NCBI GenBank assembly: GCA_027488215.1
Contig: JAIYCB010000044.1
Location: forward strand, 90,778 to 154,777
Source: Comamonadaceae bacterium
GTDB lineage: Bacteria > Pseudomonadota > Gammaproteobacteria > Burkholderiales > Burkholderiaceae_C
DNA length: 64,000 nucleotides
Direction of reading: 5' to 3'
Below, piece after piece: positions 29,505 to 38,701 of the stretch. The notes beneath the pieces were generated by a model. That model saw nothing but the letters and a program-made list of their open reading frames with translations, did no database searches and was not told the DNA's origin. The first letter of the stretch is position 1. Each line of letters starts with the position of its first letter. The translations under genes were made by a program, and so were the position numbers.

Positions 29505-30374
29505 ATGAAGTTATCCCGTGTTTTGTTGCCCATCCTGCTGACCAGCTGGCTCAATGTGGCCTGCGCATCCACCACCGCCACACCTGCCGCCAACACGGCC
29601 AGCCCAAAACCCGCCACAACGACCTACGAGCCCGTGCGCGGTCAAGCCGGCAAAGATGTGATCTGGATCCCAACCCCGGAAGGTCTGATCGACAAAATGC
29701 TCACTGCAGCCAAGGTCACCGATCAAGACAGATTGTTTGATTTGGGCGCAGGTGACGGCATCATCGCCATCACCGCAGCACGCAAATTCGGTGCCAAATC
29801 GGTGGGCATTGAGTACAACCCCGACATGGCCCAGTTTGCCCGTCGCAAGGTTGCCGAAGCTGGCGTGACCGACAAAGTGAAGATCATCACAGGGGACATC
29901 TTCCAAGAAGACTTCAGTTCTGCCACCGTAGTCACCCTCTATCTGATGCCTCATCTCAACTTGAAGCTGCGTCCCATCTTGCTCAAGATGAAGCCTGGCA
30001 CTCGGGTGGTCTCGCATGCCTTCACCATGGGCGACTGGGAGCCCGATGAAACCATGTCTTACCAACACTCACAAGGCTATTTTTGGGTGGTCCCCGCACA
30101 AATAGAGGGGGATTGGGTGATGACGGGGTTGGGCGAAGGACCCATGCGCATGAGCATGAGTCAATCCTTTCAAAACATTGGCGGGATTCTCACCCGTGGC
30201 AGCCAAACCCATGCCATGTTGGGTGCCAGATTGCGTGGCGATGAAATCAAATTCCAATTCATCACTCAGGACCGCAAGGTGCACGCCTTCTCTGGCCGCG
30301 TAGAAGGTCGCCGCATCACGGGCACGGTTGTCTCTGATTACATGCATACACCCGTCGAAATCACCCGGCCTTGA
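29505..30374 (+). CDS. Exported class I SAM-dependent methyltransferase
   Basis: The 289-residue protein begins with a signal peptide (MKLSRVLLPILLTSWLNVAC). A Thr/Ala/Pro-rich linker follows, then a methyltransferase fold with motif I LFDLGAGDGIIAITAARKFG, YNPDMAQFARRKV and GDIFQEDF. The LNVAC segment could also be a lipobox. The C-terminal 110 residues form an added beta-rich domain of unknown function. A methyltransferase with an export signal is unusual because SAM is cytosolic. Relatives with signal peptides occur in Proteobacteria, but their reaction is not known to me. Confidence 0.85.
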   Translation: MKLSRVLLPILLTSWLNVACASTTATPAANTASPKPATTTYEPVRGQAGKDVIWIPTPEGLIDKMLTAAKVTDQDRLFDLGAGDGIIAITAARKFGAKSVGIEYNPDMAQFARRKVAEAGVTDKVKIITGDIFQEDFSSATVVTLYLMPHLNLKLRPILLKMKPGTRVVSHAFTMGDWEPDETMSYQHSQGYFWVVPAQIEGDWVMTGLGEGPMRMSMSQSFQNIGGILTRGSQTHAMLGARLRGDEIKFQFITQDRKVHAFSGRVEGRRITGTVVSDYMHTPVEITRP

Positions 30375-30403
30375 GACACATTTGATAGAAACAACCGAGT
30401 TGG

Positions 30404-31780
30404 ATGACACTGATGAAACCTGATAGTTCTGCCCCCGCCAAGATGCTTCGTTTGCTGCACCCTCTTTCAGCCGTGGCGCTCATTGTGGGCATCGTGATCG
30501 GTGCTGGCATTTTCAAAACCCCCTCACTGGTGGCCGGCATCAGTGGCGATGCTGGGTGGGCTCTGGTTTTGTGGATGGCAGGCGCCCTGATCTCCATCGT
30601 GGGCGCCCTGTGCTACGCAGAGCTTTGCACCGCGTACCCTAGTGCCGGGGGTGACTATCACTTTTTGCACAGGGCTTTTGGGCGGAACCTTTCTTTCATC
30701 TACGGCTGGTCGCGCGCCACGATCATCAACACAGGTTCCATCGCCTTGCTGGCCTTTGTTTTTGGCGATTACATGAGTACGCTGGTGAACCTGGGCGCCT
30801 ACTCAAGCGCCATCTGGGCACTGCTCATTGTTGTGGTCTTGACGGTTGTCAACCTTGCCGGAATTCACGCCTCTTCGCGCATGCAAACCTGGTTGACTTT
30901 GACTGAAATTGTGGGCTTGCTGGCGGTTGTTGCGGCTGGGTTTTGGGTTGATGCCCCGGCCTCTGGCGCCATCCAATGGTTTGCACAAGCGCCTGCGCCA
31001 GCGCAATGGGGTCTGTGTCTGGTCTTTGTCTTGCTGACTTTCGGTGGCTGGAATGAGGCGGCCTACATCTCGGCTGAATTGAAGGGCGGACCCCGCACCA
31101 TGGTCTGGGTCATCTTGGCGAGCATGCTCACCTTGACGGTCATTTACCTTTTGGTCAACGCCGCATTGCTCTTGGGCCTGGGCTTGAGTGGCTTGAGCCA
31201 AAGCAAAACCGCTGCAGCCGATCTGCTGGGACTGGCCTTTGGCCCTTGGGCGCAAAAAGCACTCGGCTTGTTTGTGGCCATTGCCGCATTGACCAGCATC
31301 AACGCCACCATGTTTGTCGGCGCGCGCACCAACTTTGCAGTTGGCAGCGACTGGAAAGCCCTGCGGAAACTGGGTCAATGGCAACTGGACATCGGCAGCC
31401 CCAAACAGGCGTTGCTCCTACAGGCTCTGATCAGCATTGGCCTGATTGCATTGGGTACCCAAGAAGCTGACGGCTTTTCAGCCATGGTTGAATTCACCGC
31501 CCCCGTGTTCTGGGGTTTCCTGTGCATGGTCGGGCTGGCCTTGCTGTGGTTGAGACAAACAGACCCCCACACCAATCGACCCTTTAAAGTACCGCTCTAC
31601 CCTGTGCTGCCCCTGATTTTCTGTGCCGTCTGCGCATGGTTGACCTATTCCAGCGTCACCTATGCCATCTCTCAAAAAGCCATTCACGTCTCTCTCTGGC
31701 TCATTGCCAGCGGCGTTTTGGCCTTGCTGATTTTGCGTGCACGAGAAAAAACCTTCGACCAACTACCCAACCAAATTTGA
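30404..31780 (+). CDS. APC-family amino acid permease
   Basis: The 458-residue inner-membrane transporter has about 12 TM helices. The APC signature is seen in helix 1 (IVGIVIGAGIFKTPSL) and in ALCYAELCTAYPSAGGDYHF. It probably imports or exchanges an amino acid or polyamine; the substrate is unknown. It follows the methyltransferase by 29 bases and may be co-transcribed. The ATG at 30404 or 30413 could be used. Confidence 0.92.
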   Translation: MTLMKPDSSAPAKMLRLLHPLSAVALIVGIVIGAGIFKTPSLVAGISGDAGWALVLWMAGALISIVGALCYAELCTAYPSAGGDYHFLHRAFGRNLSFIYGWSRATIINTGSIALLAFVFGDYMSTLVNLGAYSSAIWALLIVVVLTVVNLAGIHASSRMQTWLTLTEIVGLLAVVAAGFWVDAPASGAIQWFAQAPAPAQWGLCLVFVLLTFGGWNEAAYISAELKGGPRTMVWVILASMLTLTVIYLLVNAALLLGLGLSGLSQSKTAAADLLGLAFGPWAQKALGLFVAIAALTSINATMFVGARTNFAVGSDWKALRKLGQWQLDIGSPKQALLLQALISIGLIALGTQEADGFSAMVEFTAPVFWGFLCMVGLALLWLRQTDPHTNRPFKVPLYPVLPLIFCAVCAWLTYSSVTYAISQKAIHVSLWLIASGVLALLILRAREKTFDQLPNQI

Positions 31781-31961
31781 TGTTCACAAAGTAGGGGCCA
31801 TGTCAACAATTCCTCATTCAAGCATTCTTTCAAGGCTCATTGCGGCCCGGAGAAGGCTCAATGCACATGGAGTTTTCATGACCTCTGATGGCGACACAGC
31901 CAGTCAACAGGATCAACCCAAGAAATCCAAAAACAACACCATCCAAAGTAGTTATTTAATT

Positions 31962-32834
31962 TTATTTTTTAAGCCAAATCAAAATTTGATCCGTGACCGA
32001 CTGCGGTTGCTCTCGATGCAAAAAATGACCCGCTTTTTCGATCAGTTGAAATTCATATTCTGAAGAGAAGTATTGAGATTGCTCCAGCATCAACTCAGAA
32101 CGCAAGTCCTCTGCACCGCACAGTGCGAGCGTGGGCACGCAGATTGGACGCGCCATTCTGCCCCTTAATTCAGCATGATCAGGATTGAATTTGTCCTGAT
32201 CAAACATTGCTCGGTAGTAGCCCAGGGTGGCCGTCAGAACGCCGGGCTGAGATAACATTTGCTTGACACTTCGAATGTGATCTTCATCCTTGAAACCTTC
32301 AACGGTCCAGTACTCCCATAGATAATCTATGAATGCCATGTCACTTTGTAGTATGGCTTTCTCGGGTAAGTCTTTCAGTTGAAAAAACCACCAATGGAAT
32401 GACCGATGGATGTGCTTGGCATCCAGAATACTTTGCCCAACCTTTTCGGGGTGAGGAACAGCCATCAGAACAGCTCGCCTGAATAATTCGGGATAAGCTG
32501 CCAACAATCCATAACCGATGATCGCGCCCCAATCTTGTCCTACCAAATGACAGGTTTCTTGCGGACAAATCATCTGAGTGAACTGCGCCACTTCGTGGAC
32601 CAGCGTTGCCTTGTCATAAAAACCATCCAGCGGAACCACTGTGGGTGGATAACCTTTGAGGTAAGGCGCTATCACCCGATACCCTTTCGCACTCAGCGCT
32701 TCGATCTGGTGACTCCAAGTCAATGCGTGATCAGGAAAACCATGCAACAAAATCACAGTGGGACCGATGCCCTGCTCAATGTATGCAAAACTTAACTGGC
32801 CGACTTGAATGAATTTATTTCCAATATTGATCAT
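31962..32834 (-). CDS. Alpha/beta hydrolase (epoxide hydrolase / dehalogenase type)
   Basis: The 290-residue protein has the oxyanion segment LLHGFPDHALTW, the nucleophile elbow LVGQDWGAIIGYG with an Asp nucleophile as in epoxide hydrolases and haloalkane dehalogenases, and the C-terminal catalytic histidine in KAGHFLHREQP. It is the last gene of the Rieske operon, 38 bases after the SDR. It could open an epoxide or hydrolyse an intermediate of that pathway (inference). Confidence 0.88.
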   Translation of the reverse strand: MINIGNKFIQVGQLSFAYIEQGIGPTVILLHGFPDHALTWSHQIEALSAKGYRVIAPYLKGYPPTVVPLDGFYDKATLVHEVAQFTQMICPQETCHLVGQDWGAIIGYGLLAAYPELFRRAVLMAVPHPEKVGQSILDAKHIHRSFHWWFFQLKDLPEKAILQSDMAFIDYLWEYWTVEGFKDEDHIRSVKQMLSQPGVLTATLGYYRAMFDQDKFNPDHAELRGRMARPICVPTLALCGAEDLRSELMLEQSQYFSSEYEFQLIEKAGHFLHREQPQSVTDQILIWLKK

Positions 32835-32872
32835 GATTTTAATTTCAAGAAAGCTATTTAAGGTAAATGTAT

Positions 32873-33652
32873 TTACTTGATATGCAGACCACCATCCACC
32901 ACCAAATTAGTACCTGTAATAAATGACGCTTCTGAAGATGCCAACCACAAAACAGGCCAAGCGATTTCTTCTGGCGTTGCCCAACGACCAAGTAAAGATG
33001 TGTCTTGTCGCTCTGTTTTAAGTTGCTCAACAGATTTGCCTATTTTGCGAGCTCTTTCCAGATGAAATTCAGTCAGTGTTGAGCCTGGGCTTACTGCATT
33101 CACTCGCACTCCATGCTCAGCCTCTTCAAATGCCAATGAACGCGTTAAAGAAATCTGGGCTGCTTTTGTTGCATCGTACAAAGGCATACCTTTTCTGGCT
33201 TTTAGTGCATAACAGGAGGAGATGTTCACGATAGAACCGTGTCCTTTTTCTCTCAGATGAGGCAGTGAAGCATGGCAGTAATGCGTGATACCCGCCAAAT
33301 TGACAGTGACAATTTCGAGCCATTCGGCTTCAGAAGCTTGACTGGCCGTGACATAGCTGCGCATCGATGCGTTGTTCACCAATACATCCAAGCCTCCGAA
33401 AGCACTCACACAATCCGAGACAGCTTTGTCTGCCAGGTCACGGTCTGCCACATTGGCCCTGAAACTCAAAGCACGGGCGCCGGGTTGTGACTCTTGTATT
33501 TGACGGCATGTTTTGTCGAGGCCGTTGACATCGGCATCCACCAAAAAAACTGCCGCGCCCTCTGCACAAAAAATTTTTGCCACAGCCGCGCCTATTCCGG
33601 AACCGCCACCGGTAATGAGCGCAACTTTGCCTTTGAGACGTCCTTGATCCAT
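32873..33652 (-). CDS. Short-chain dehydrogenase/reductase of the Rieske operon
   Basis: The 259-residue classical SDR has ITGGGSGIGAAVAKIF, LVNNASMRSY, the serine in IVNISSCYALK and YDATKAA (YxxxK), ending FITGTNLVVDGGLHIK. It could oxidise a dihydrodiol or alcohol made by the oxygenase (inference). It starts 4 bases after the Bug gene stop, which indicates tight coupling. Confidence 0.92.
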   Translation of the reverse strand: MDQGRLKGKVALITGGGSGIGAAVAKIFCAEGAAVFLVDADVNGLDKTCRQIQESQPGARALSFRANVADRDLADKAVSDCVSAFGGLDVLVNNASMRSYVTASQASEAEWLEIVTVNLAGITHYCHASLPHLREKGHGSIVNISSCYALKARKGMPLYDATKAAQISLTRSLAFEEAEHGVRVNAVSPGSTLTEFHLERARKIGKSVEQLKTERQDTSLLGRWATPEEIAWPVLWLASSEASFITGTNLVVDGGLHIK

Positions 33653-33656
33653 AAAA

Positions 33657-34640
33657 TCATTCAGCTTTTGTGCCGGTGTCTTTGATCACTTTTCCCCAAC
33701 GCTTTATTTCTGATGCTATCCAATCGCGAAACTGATGGGGTGTTGTGGCAACGATTTCAAACTCCATTTCCAATAACCGTTTTGTTATTTCTGGAGATCT
33801 CACAATTTTGACGATTTCACGGTTATAGCGCTCAATAATTGGTTGAGGGGTACCGCCTGTCGTTAGAAAACCAATCCAAGAAGTGGCCTCAAAATCCGGA
33901 TATCCAGATTCACCCAACGTTGGAATCTCAGGTGTACTTGCGAAACGCTTTTGACCAGATGTGGCCAGCAGTTTCAAACGACCTTCTTTGACAAATTGCT
34001 GAACATTTCCAGGGACCAAGAAAGCAGCTTGAATATTTCCGCTAATTAAATCTGTGACAGCTGGACCCGCACCGCGGTAAGGAATATGTGTCATGTGGAA
34101 CCCAGCTGCCGACTTGAACATTTCCATTGTCAGATGTGAAGCACTGCCCATGGCAACAGAGCCATAAGAATACTTACTTGGATTCGTTTTGGCCTTGTCT
34201 ACGAAATCCTTGACATTGTTGAATCCGGCCGCAGGATTCACAACAAGGTATTGCGGTGCCTTGACCATCAAAGTGATGGGTGCAAGATCTTTGACTGGGT
34301 CATAGGGCATCTTGTCAAAAAGACTGACATTGATTGCGAGCGGACCGTTGTAACCAATCAACAAGGTATGTCCATCGGGCGCTGCTTTGGCAACCATATC
34401 TGCACCGATGTTGCCACCGGCACCAGGTCTATTTTCAACCACCACGGGTTGCCCCAATACTTCTTGCAATTTGGGGGCAATGAGTCGCGCCAGAACATCA
34501 TTGGTACTTCCAGTGATGGGCACAATGACTCGAATCGGCTTCGTCGGAGACCATTCTTGGGCCGAGGCTGCGAATGGTGACAACAGACCCAAGCCAAGCA
34601 AGGCAAAGACGGAAAAATGACGGCGCTTTAGATGTTTCAT
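33657..34640 (-). CDS. Bug-type (TctC family) periplasmic binding protein
   Basis: The 327-residue protein has a signal peptide (about 1-27, ending ASAQ) and the family signature KPIRVIVPITGSTNDVLARL, VENRPGAGGNIGADMVAKA and LTMEMFKSAAG. It binds a small carboxylate for uptake by a tripartite tricarboxylate transporter. No TctA/TctB genes are nearby, so the membrane partner must be elsewhere. It lies between the Rieske oxygenase and SDR genes. Confidence 0.93.
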   Translation of the reverse strand: MKHLKRRHFSVFALLGLGLLSPFAASAQEWSPTKPIRVIVPITGSTNDVLARLIAPKLQEVLGQPVVVENRPGAGGNIGADMVAKAAPDGHTLLIGYNGPLAINVSLFDKMPYDPVKDLAPITLMVKAPQYLVVNPAAGFNNVKDFVDKAKTNPSKYSYGSVAMGSASHLTMEMFKSAAGFHMTHIPYRGAGPAVTDLISGNIQAAFLVPGNVQQFVKEGRLKLLATSGQKRFASTPEIPTLGESGYPDFEATSWIGFLTTGGTPQPIIERYNREIVKIVRSPEITKRLLEMEFEIVATTPHQFRDWIASEIKRWGKVIKDTGTKAE

Positions 34641-34678
34641 TTTGTCTCCTGTTGATGATCACTGTTTTGAATTTGAAT

Positions 34679-35953
34679 TCATATCGAGTAGACAGGTTCG
34701 TCTAAGCCATTGGCCAAGTGTGTTTTCGCCCAAATCAAGGGGTCTTCACTCTTGGGCAACAAGACACCTGCAGGTCGAACCCGTTGTTCACTGGCGACCA
34801 ATGCAGGCGGTTCAAGCCCTTGCTCAAGCGCCACTGCAGCATCGTGCAACATGCGACGGGCCATGACAATTGCGCGATCCGAAGGTAGCAATTTTTCTGA
34901 CGCATGGTCTTGAATGGGTCCCATGCTTTCTTGAAGCGAATAGTCTTGGGCTGAAAAACCAAACACACCGCTGTACGCACGCTTTTCTTGTTGGGCTTTT
35001 CTGTCCATCAAATAATCATTGTTGCGGTTTGCTTTGGGAATAAAGCTGCCTGGTTCTTCGTATTCAACATGGATGCCTTTTCCTGCGGACATCGCTTCAT
35101 ATTCTTCTGTGGTCAATGGTTGTTTGGGCTGCCAATTGATGCTCCATGCCCAACATTCGTGGTCGTTGATGGGCACCCATGCGTGACCGCCCAGCGCATG
35201 TTGACCAAAGGGTGGAATCATGGTGAACCAAGGAAATAGCCACTGCGTGATTCGCCAATAAAAACTGTCTGGTTCACCCATTCGCCTGCCAAACAAGGTC
35301 ATACCAAAAGATGTTTTCTCGATTTCGAACACCACGTTGCCATCAGCCTTGATGTAATCAAGCGCTTTGACTCCCTGATGCATGGGGTCAGTGTCCACCT
35401 CGTATCTGTGCACAAACGACACGTGACTTGTGTCGATGCCCCCTTCCATGGCTTGCAAATAACTTGAGAACTGAATCCGCTTTGATACGAAAACATGACT
35501 TGCAGGTAGCGTGCACCATTCGAGTTCGGGCGCCTCGGGCATCTTTTCTGCTGGCCCCATGTAAGTCCAGACAATCCCACCTCGTTCAATGCAGGGGTAT
35601 CCCTTGATGTGTCGGTTGGCACATGCTTGAGGGTTTGAGGGGACATCTACACACTGTCCATTCCCGTCAAACTTGATGCCGTGATAGGCACATCGAATGC
35701 CGTTTTCTTCGTTACGACCAAAGTAAAGAGATACACCCCGGTGTGAACAAAACTCACTGATCACGCAAGCTTTTCCGTCTGTGTTGCGAAAAGCCAGCAA
35801 CTTCTCACCCATCAATTCAACACGAACCTGCGGCCCATCTGGCTTTTCAATTTCATTGCTCATCAAGGCGGGTACCCAGTAACGCCTCATCAAGTTGCCC
35901 ATCCGTGTGCCGGGTCCCACCCTTGTTAGGGTTTCAGACATGTCTTTGTTCAT
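34679..35953 (-). CDS. Rieske aromatic-ring oxygenase, alpha subunit
   Basis: The 424-residue protein has a Rieske [2Fe-2S] site (FCSHRGVSLYF and CAYHGIKFDG) in the first 110 residues. The mononuclear iron site is DTSHVSFVH (DxxHxxxxH). It resembles single-component alpha oxygenases of the phthalate 4,5-dioxygenase group. The ring hydroxylated is unknown. A reductase is missing from the operon and must come from elsewhere. It leads Rieske - Bug - SDR - hydrolase and is divergent from the IclR regulator. Confidence 0.92.
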   Translation of the reverse strand: MNKDMSETLTRVGPGTRMGNLMRRYWVPALMSNEIEKPDGPQVRVELMGEKLLAFRNTDGKACVISEFCSHRGVSLYFGRNEENGIRCAYHGIKFDGNGQCVDVPSNPQACANRHIKGYPCIERGGIVWTYMGPAEKMPEAPELEWCTLPASHVFVSKRIQFSSYLQAMEGGIDTSHVSFVHRYEVDTDPMHQGVKALDYIKADGNVVFEIEKTSFGMTLFGRRMGEPDSFYWRITQWLFPWFTMIPPFGQHALGGHAWVPINDHECWAWSINWQPKQPLTTEEYEAMSAGKGIHVEYEEPGSFIPKANRNNDYLMDRKAQQEKRAYSGVFGFSAQDYSLQESMGPIQDHASEKLLPSDRAIVMARRMLHDAAVALEQGLEPPALVASEQRVRPAGVLLPKSEDPLIWAKTHLANGLDEPVYSI

Positions 35954-36029
35954 GAAAAAAGCGCCTCTTCATTGCATTCGATTGGAGTCGTGATAACGAA
36001 TCACAACATAATGAATAAAATGATAGACC

Positions 36030-36046
36030 TGTCCACCAGGCGGACA
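36030..36046. promoter_or_regulatory. Candidate IclR operator
   Basis: TGTCCACC-A-GGCGGACA is a 17-base dyad with one mismatched pair, located between the divergent Rieske operon and the IclR gene, 84 bases from the Rieske start and 68 bases from the IclR ATG. Its place and symmetry fit an operator for the neighbouring regulator. Binding is inferred. Confidence 0.5.
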
Positions 36047-36113
36047 AATATCGGAATTCGCATCAAATTTCGACGAATTTTTCTTTTCAAACCATTACAG
36101 CTAATTGTTGAGC

Positions 36114-36863
36114 ATGAATAATGAAAATAGAGATGGAGTGAGGGCCGTTGCTCGGGCCTTGGATGTATTGAAAGTCTTCACTGTCAATGATCAAGAACTC
36201 AGCGCGGCGCAATTGCTGAAAAGGGTAAACCTCAGCCGCCCGACCCTCTATCGTTTGCTTGAAACTTTGGTCCATTCAGAGTTTTTGATTTCCATTGGGG
36301 AGCCTCAGAAATTCAGACTAGGACCTTCAATCGGCCAGCTCTCCCACGTGTGGTCCTCGGGACAAAACATCTCTGCTGTTGGCCAATCCTTCATCCAACG
36401 GGTCAGGGACGCCACACAAGAAACAGTCGCTCTTTTTGTGCCTCAGGGAACGATGCGTCTGTGTATTGCCGAATTGCCCAGCCCTCAAGCATTGAGCTTT
36501 AAAAGAGGTGTTGGATACCAAGAGCGCATCATTCTTGGCGCAAGTGGCAAAGTGATCCTTGCTTACGCAAATACCTCCATTGAAACGATTGAACGTTATG
36601 GTGAGGGACTCAACATAGACCCAATAGAGATCGCAAGAGAGTTACGACAGGTACGCTCACTGGGCTATGCCATCAGCAAAAACGCCTTGATAGAGGGGGC
36701 AGTGGCAATAGCTGCGCCTTTCTTCGACAGCCACGGACAAGTTGCAGGCTCAATGGCGGTTTTTGGTCCAGGCGTTCGCCTTAGAGAGAAAAAAATCAAA
36801 GAATTCAGTTCAATTTTGGTCAAAGAAGCAAAAGCATTGTCCAGAGCCTTAGGACAAACTTGA
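36114..36863 (+). CDS. IclR-family transcriptional regulator
   Basis: The 249-residue regulator has an N-terminal winged HTH (LSAAQLLKRVNLSRPTLYRL, about 25-50) and a C-terminal IclR effector domain (about 80-245, with ERIILGASGKVILAY). The start is ATG at 36114; a TTG three codons upstream is weaker. It is divergent from the Rieske operon and upstream of the OYE operon, so may control both. IclR proteins often sense aromatic or keto acids. Confidence 0.92.
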   Translation: MNNENRDGVRAVARALDVLKVFTVNDQELSAAQLLKRVNLSRPTLYRLLETLVHSEFLISIGEPQKFRLGPSIGQLSHVWSSGQNISAVGQSFIQRVRDATQETVALFVPQGTMRLCIAELPSPQALSFKRGVGYQERIILGASGKVILAYANTSIETIERYGEGLNIDPIEIARELRQVRSLGYAISKNALIEGAVAIAAPFFDSHGQVAGSMAVFGPGVRLREKKIKEFSSILVKEAKALSRALGQT

Positions 36864-37011
36864 ATCGACTGCAATCGAAATACGCCAGTCCAGCAACCCA
36901 TTTTTAGAGTTCCCATCCATTGAGAGGACTGAGTTTCAATCTTGACGAACAACCAGATGCACACTTGGTCATCCCACGGGAATGCCCGGGTAATTCTGCA
37001 CTTGCCTCATG

Positions 37012-37025
37012 TAACCAAATGGTTA
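37012..37025. promoter_or_regulatory. Dyad upstream of the OYE operon
   Basis: TAACCA-AA-TGGTTA is a perfect 6-base inverted repeat with a 2-base centre, about 130 bases before the OYE start. It does not match the dyad at 36030, so if it is an operator it may serve another regulator or a degenerate site. Confidence 0.35.
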
Positions 37026-37156
37026 TGATGGTTTTAACAATAACTTCAACCCTTAAAGTGCCCAGGCAAAGTACCGGCATCGGTCACTCCCCCGCATGGC
37101 TCCCTGGTGCTTAATTTTTTAATGGCTTGAATGGCAAAACCCATGGAATCGCGCAC

Positions 37157-38632
37157 ATGAAATTTGGAGATTTCGTCAAGGTCAAATCCTTGTCCAGCCC
37201 GCAAGGCTTCAAGGAAAATCTGGATCGGTTGGGTTTGCACATGCCTTGCGATGATGAGCTGGAATCAGGTGACAACGCGGCCATGGCGCAGTCCATGACG
37301 GTTTCGGGACTCACATTCGGCAACCGCTACGCCATTCACCCCATGGAGGGCTGGGATGGACTGGCAGATGGCAACCCCTCTGACAACACACGCCGCCGCT
37401 GGACCCTGTTTGGCCGATCCGGTGCCAAAATGATTTGGGGCGGTGAAGCGGTCGCGGTTCGTCACGATGGGCGTGCCAACCCCAAGCAATTGGTCATGAA
37501 CGCGCAAACACAATCGGGCATCGCGCAACTGCGCGAAGGCTTGGTGCAGGCCCACCGCGAAAGCATGGGCAGCGACAAAGACCTGGTGATTGGCTTGCAA
37601 CTGACGCACTCGGGGCGGTTTTGTAAACCCAATTTGGAATCTCGAATGGAGCCCAGGGTGCTCTACAACCACCCTCTCCTCGATGGGCGCTTTGGCCCCA
37701 AGGAAAACATCGTCGTCATGTCTGACAGTGAAATTCGCCAGCTGATCGATGATTTTGTGGCGGCGGCCAAGCGTGCCTGGGACTGTGGTTTCCAATTTGT
37801 CGACCTCAAACAATGCCACGGCTATTTGGGCCATGAATTCCTTTCTGCAAAAACGCGAGAAGGCGACTTTGGTGGCTCCATGCACAACCGCACCCGCTTC
37901 ATTCGAGAGCTGGCACAAGGCATCCGCGCCGAGGTGCCTGGTTTGGCATTGGGCGTGCGACTATCAGCGGTGGATTTTCTGCCTTACAAAGCCGACCCGA
38001 ACCTGTCAGATGATGAATCCCTGGGACCAGGCATTCCGATCGATTACACGCAGGCCATGCCCTACCGCTATGGCTTTGGCGTCAATGAATCCAACCCCCT
38101 TCAGTACGCTCTGGACGAGACGGTGCAGTTTCTCAAAGTCCTGGAATCATTGAACATCTCGATGGTCAACGTGACCGTGGGCAGCCCTTACTACACGCCC
38201 CACGTGACCCGCCCAGCGTTGTACCCGCCTTCTGACGGTTACCAACCGCCAGAAGACCCCTTGGTTGGGGTCATGAGGCATCTGGAAATCGTGCGCGATC
38301 TCAAGAAAATATTCCCCGCCATGGCGTTTGTCGGCAGCGGCTACACCTACCTGCAGGAGTTTTTGCCGCATGTGGCTCAAGCCGTGGTCAAACAAGGCTG
38401 GACCGATTTTGTGGGCCTGGGCCGCATGGTGCTGGCTTACCCCGATTTGCCAGCCGACGTGCTGGCTGGACGTGCCTTGCAGCGCAAGCGCCTGTGCCGC
38501 ACCTTCAGCGATTGCACCACAGCGCCACGCAATGGCCTGGTTTCGGGCTGCTACCCGCTGGACACGCACTACAAAAAGTCGCCGCAAATGGCTGTTCTCA
38601 CGCAAATCAAAAAAGCGGCCAAGCTGTCTTGA
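37157..38632 (+). CDS. OYE-family NADH:flavin oxidoreductase
   Basis: The 491-residue flavoprotein has the Old Yellow Enzyme TIM barrel with LTFGNRYAIHPMEGWDG, VIGLQLTHSGRF and HGYLGHEFLSAKTREGDFGG. After the barrel it lacks the FAD/NAD domain and Cys cluster of 2,4-dienoyl-CoA reductases. It probably reduces an alpha,beta-unsaturated carbonyl compound. The ATG at 37157 is chosen over a TTG at 37127 because GGAA precedes it. It leads OYE - Bug - DUF993. Confidence 0.9.
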   Translation: MKFGDFVKVKSLSSPQGFKENLDRLGLHMPCDDELESGDNAAMAQSMTVSGLTFGNRYAIHPMEGWDGLADGNPSDNTRRRWTLFGRSGAKMIWGGEAVAVRHDGRANPKQLVMNAQTQSGIAQLREGLVQAHRESMGSDKDLVIGLQLTHSGRFCKPNLESRMEPRVLYNHPLLDGRFGPKENIVVMSDSEIRQLIDDFVAAAKRAWDCGFQFVDLKQCHGYLGHEFLSAKTREGDFGGSMHNRTRFIRELAQGIRAEVPGLALGVRLSAVDFLPYKADPNLSDDESLGPGIPIDYTQAMPYRYGFGVNESNPLQYALDETVQFLKVLESLNISMVNVTVGSPYYTPHVTRPALYPPSDGYQPPEDPLVGVMRHLEIVRDLKKIFPAMAFVGSGYTYLQEFLPHVAQAVVKQGWTDFVGLGRMVLAYPDLPADVLAGRALQRKRLCRTFSDCTTAPRNGLVSGCYPLDTHYKKSPQMAVLTQIKKAAKLS

Positions 38633-38701
38633 TTGCACTTTTTAAAAACCGGCCCGAACCATCGATACCCGCAGGGCTAAAGCTCAACCACTGGAGACCA
38701 C

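Noticed and set aside
31800..32063. Plus-strand ORF beginning MSTIPHSSILSRL
   Set aside because: Half of it is antisense to the hydrolase gene; there is no clear ribosome-binding site and no family likeness.
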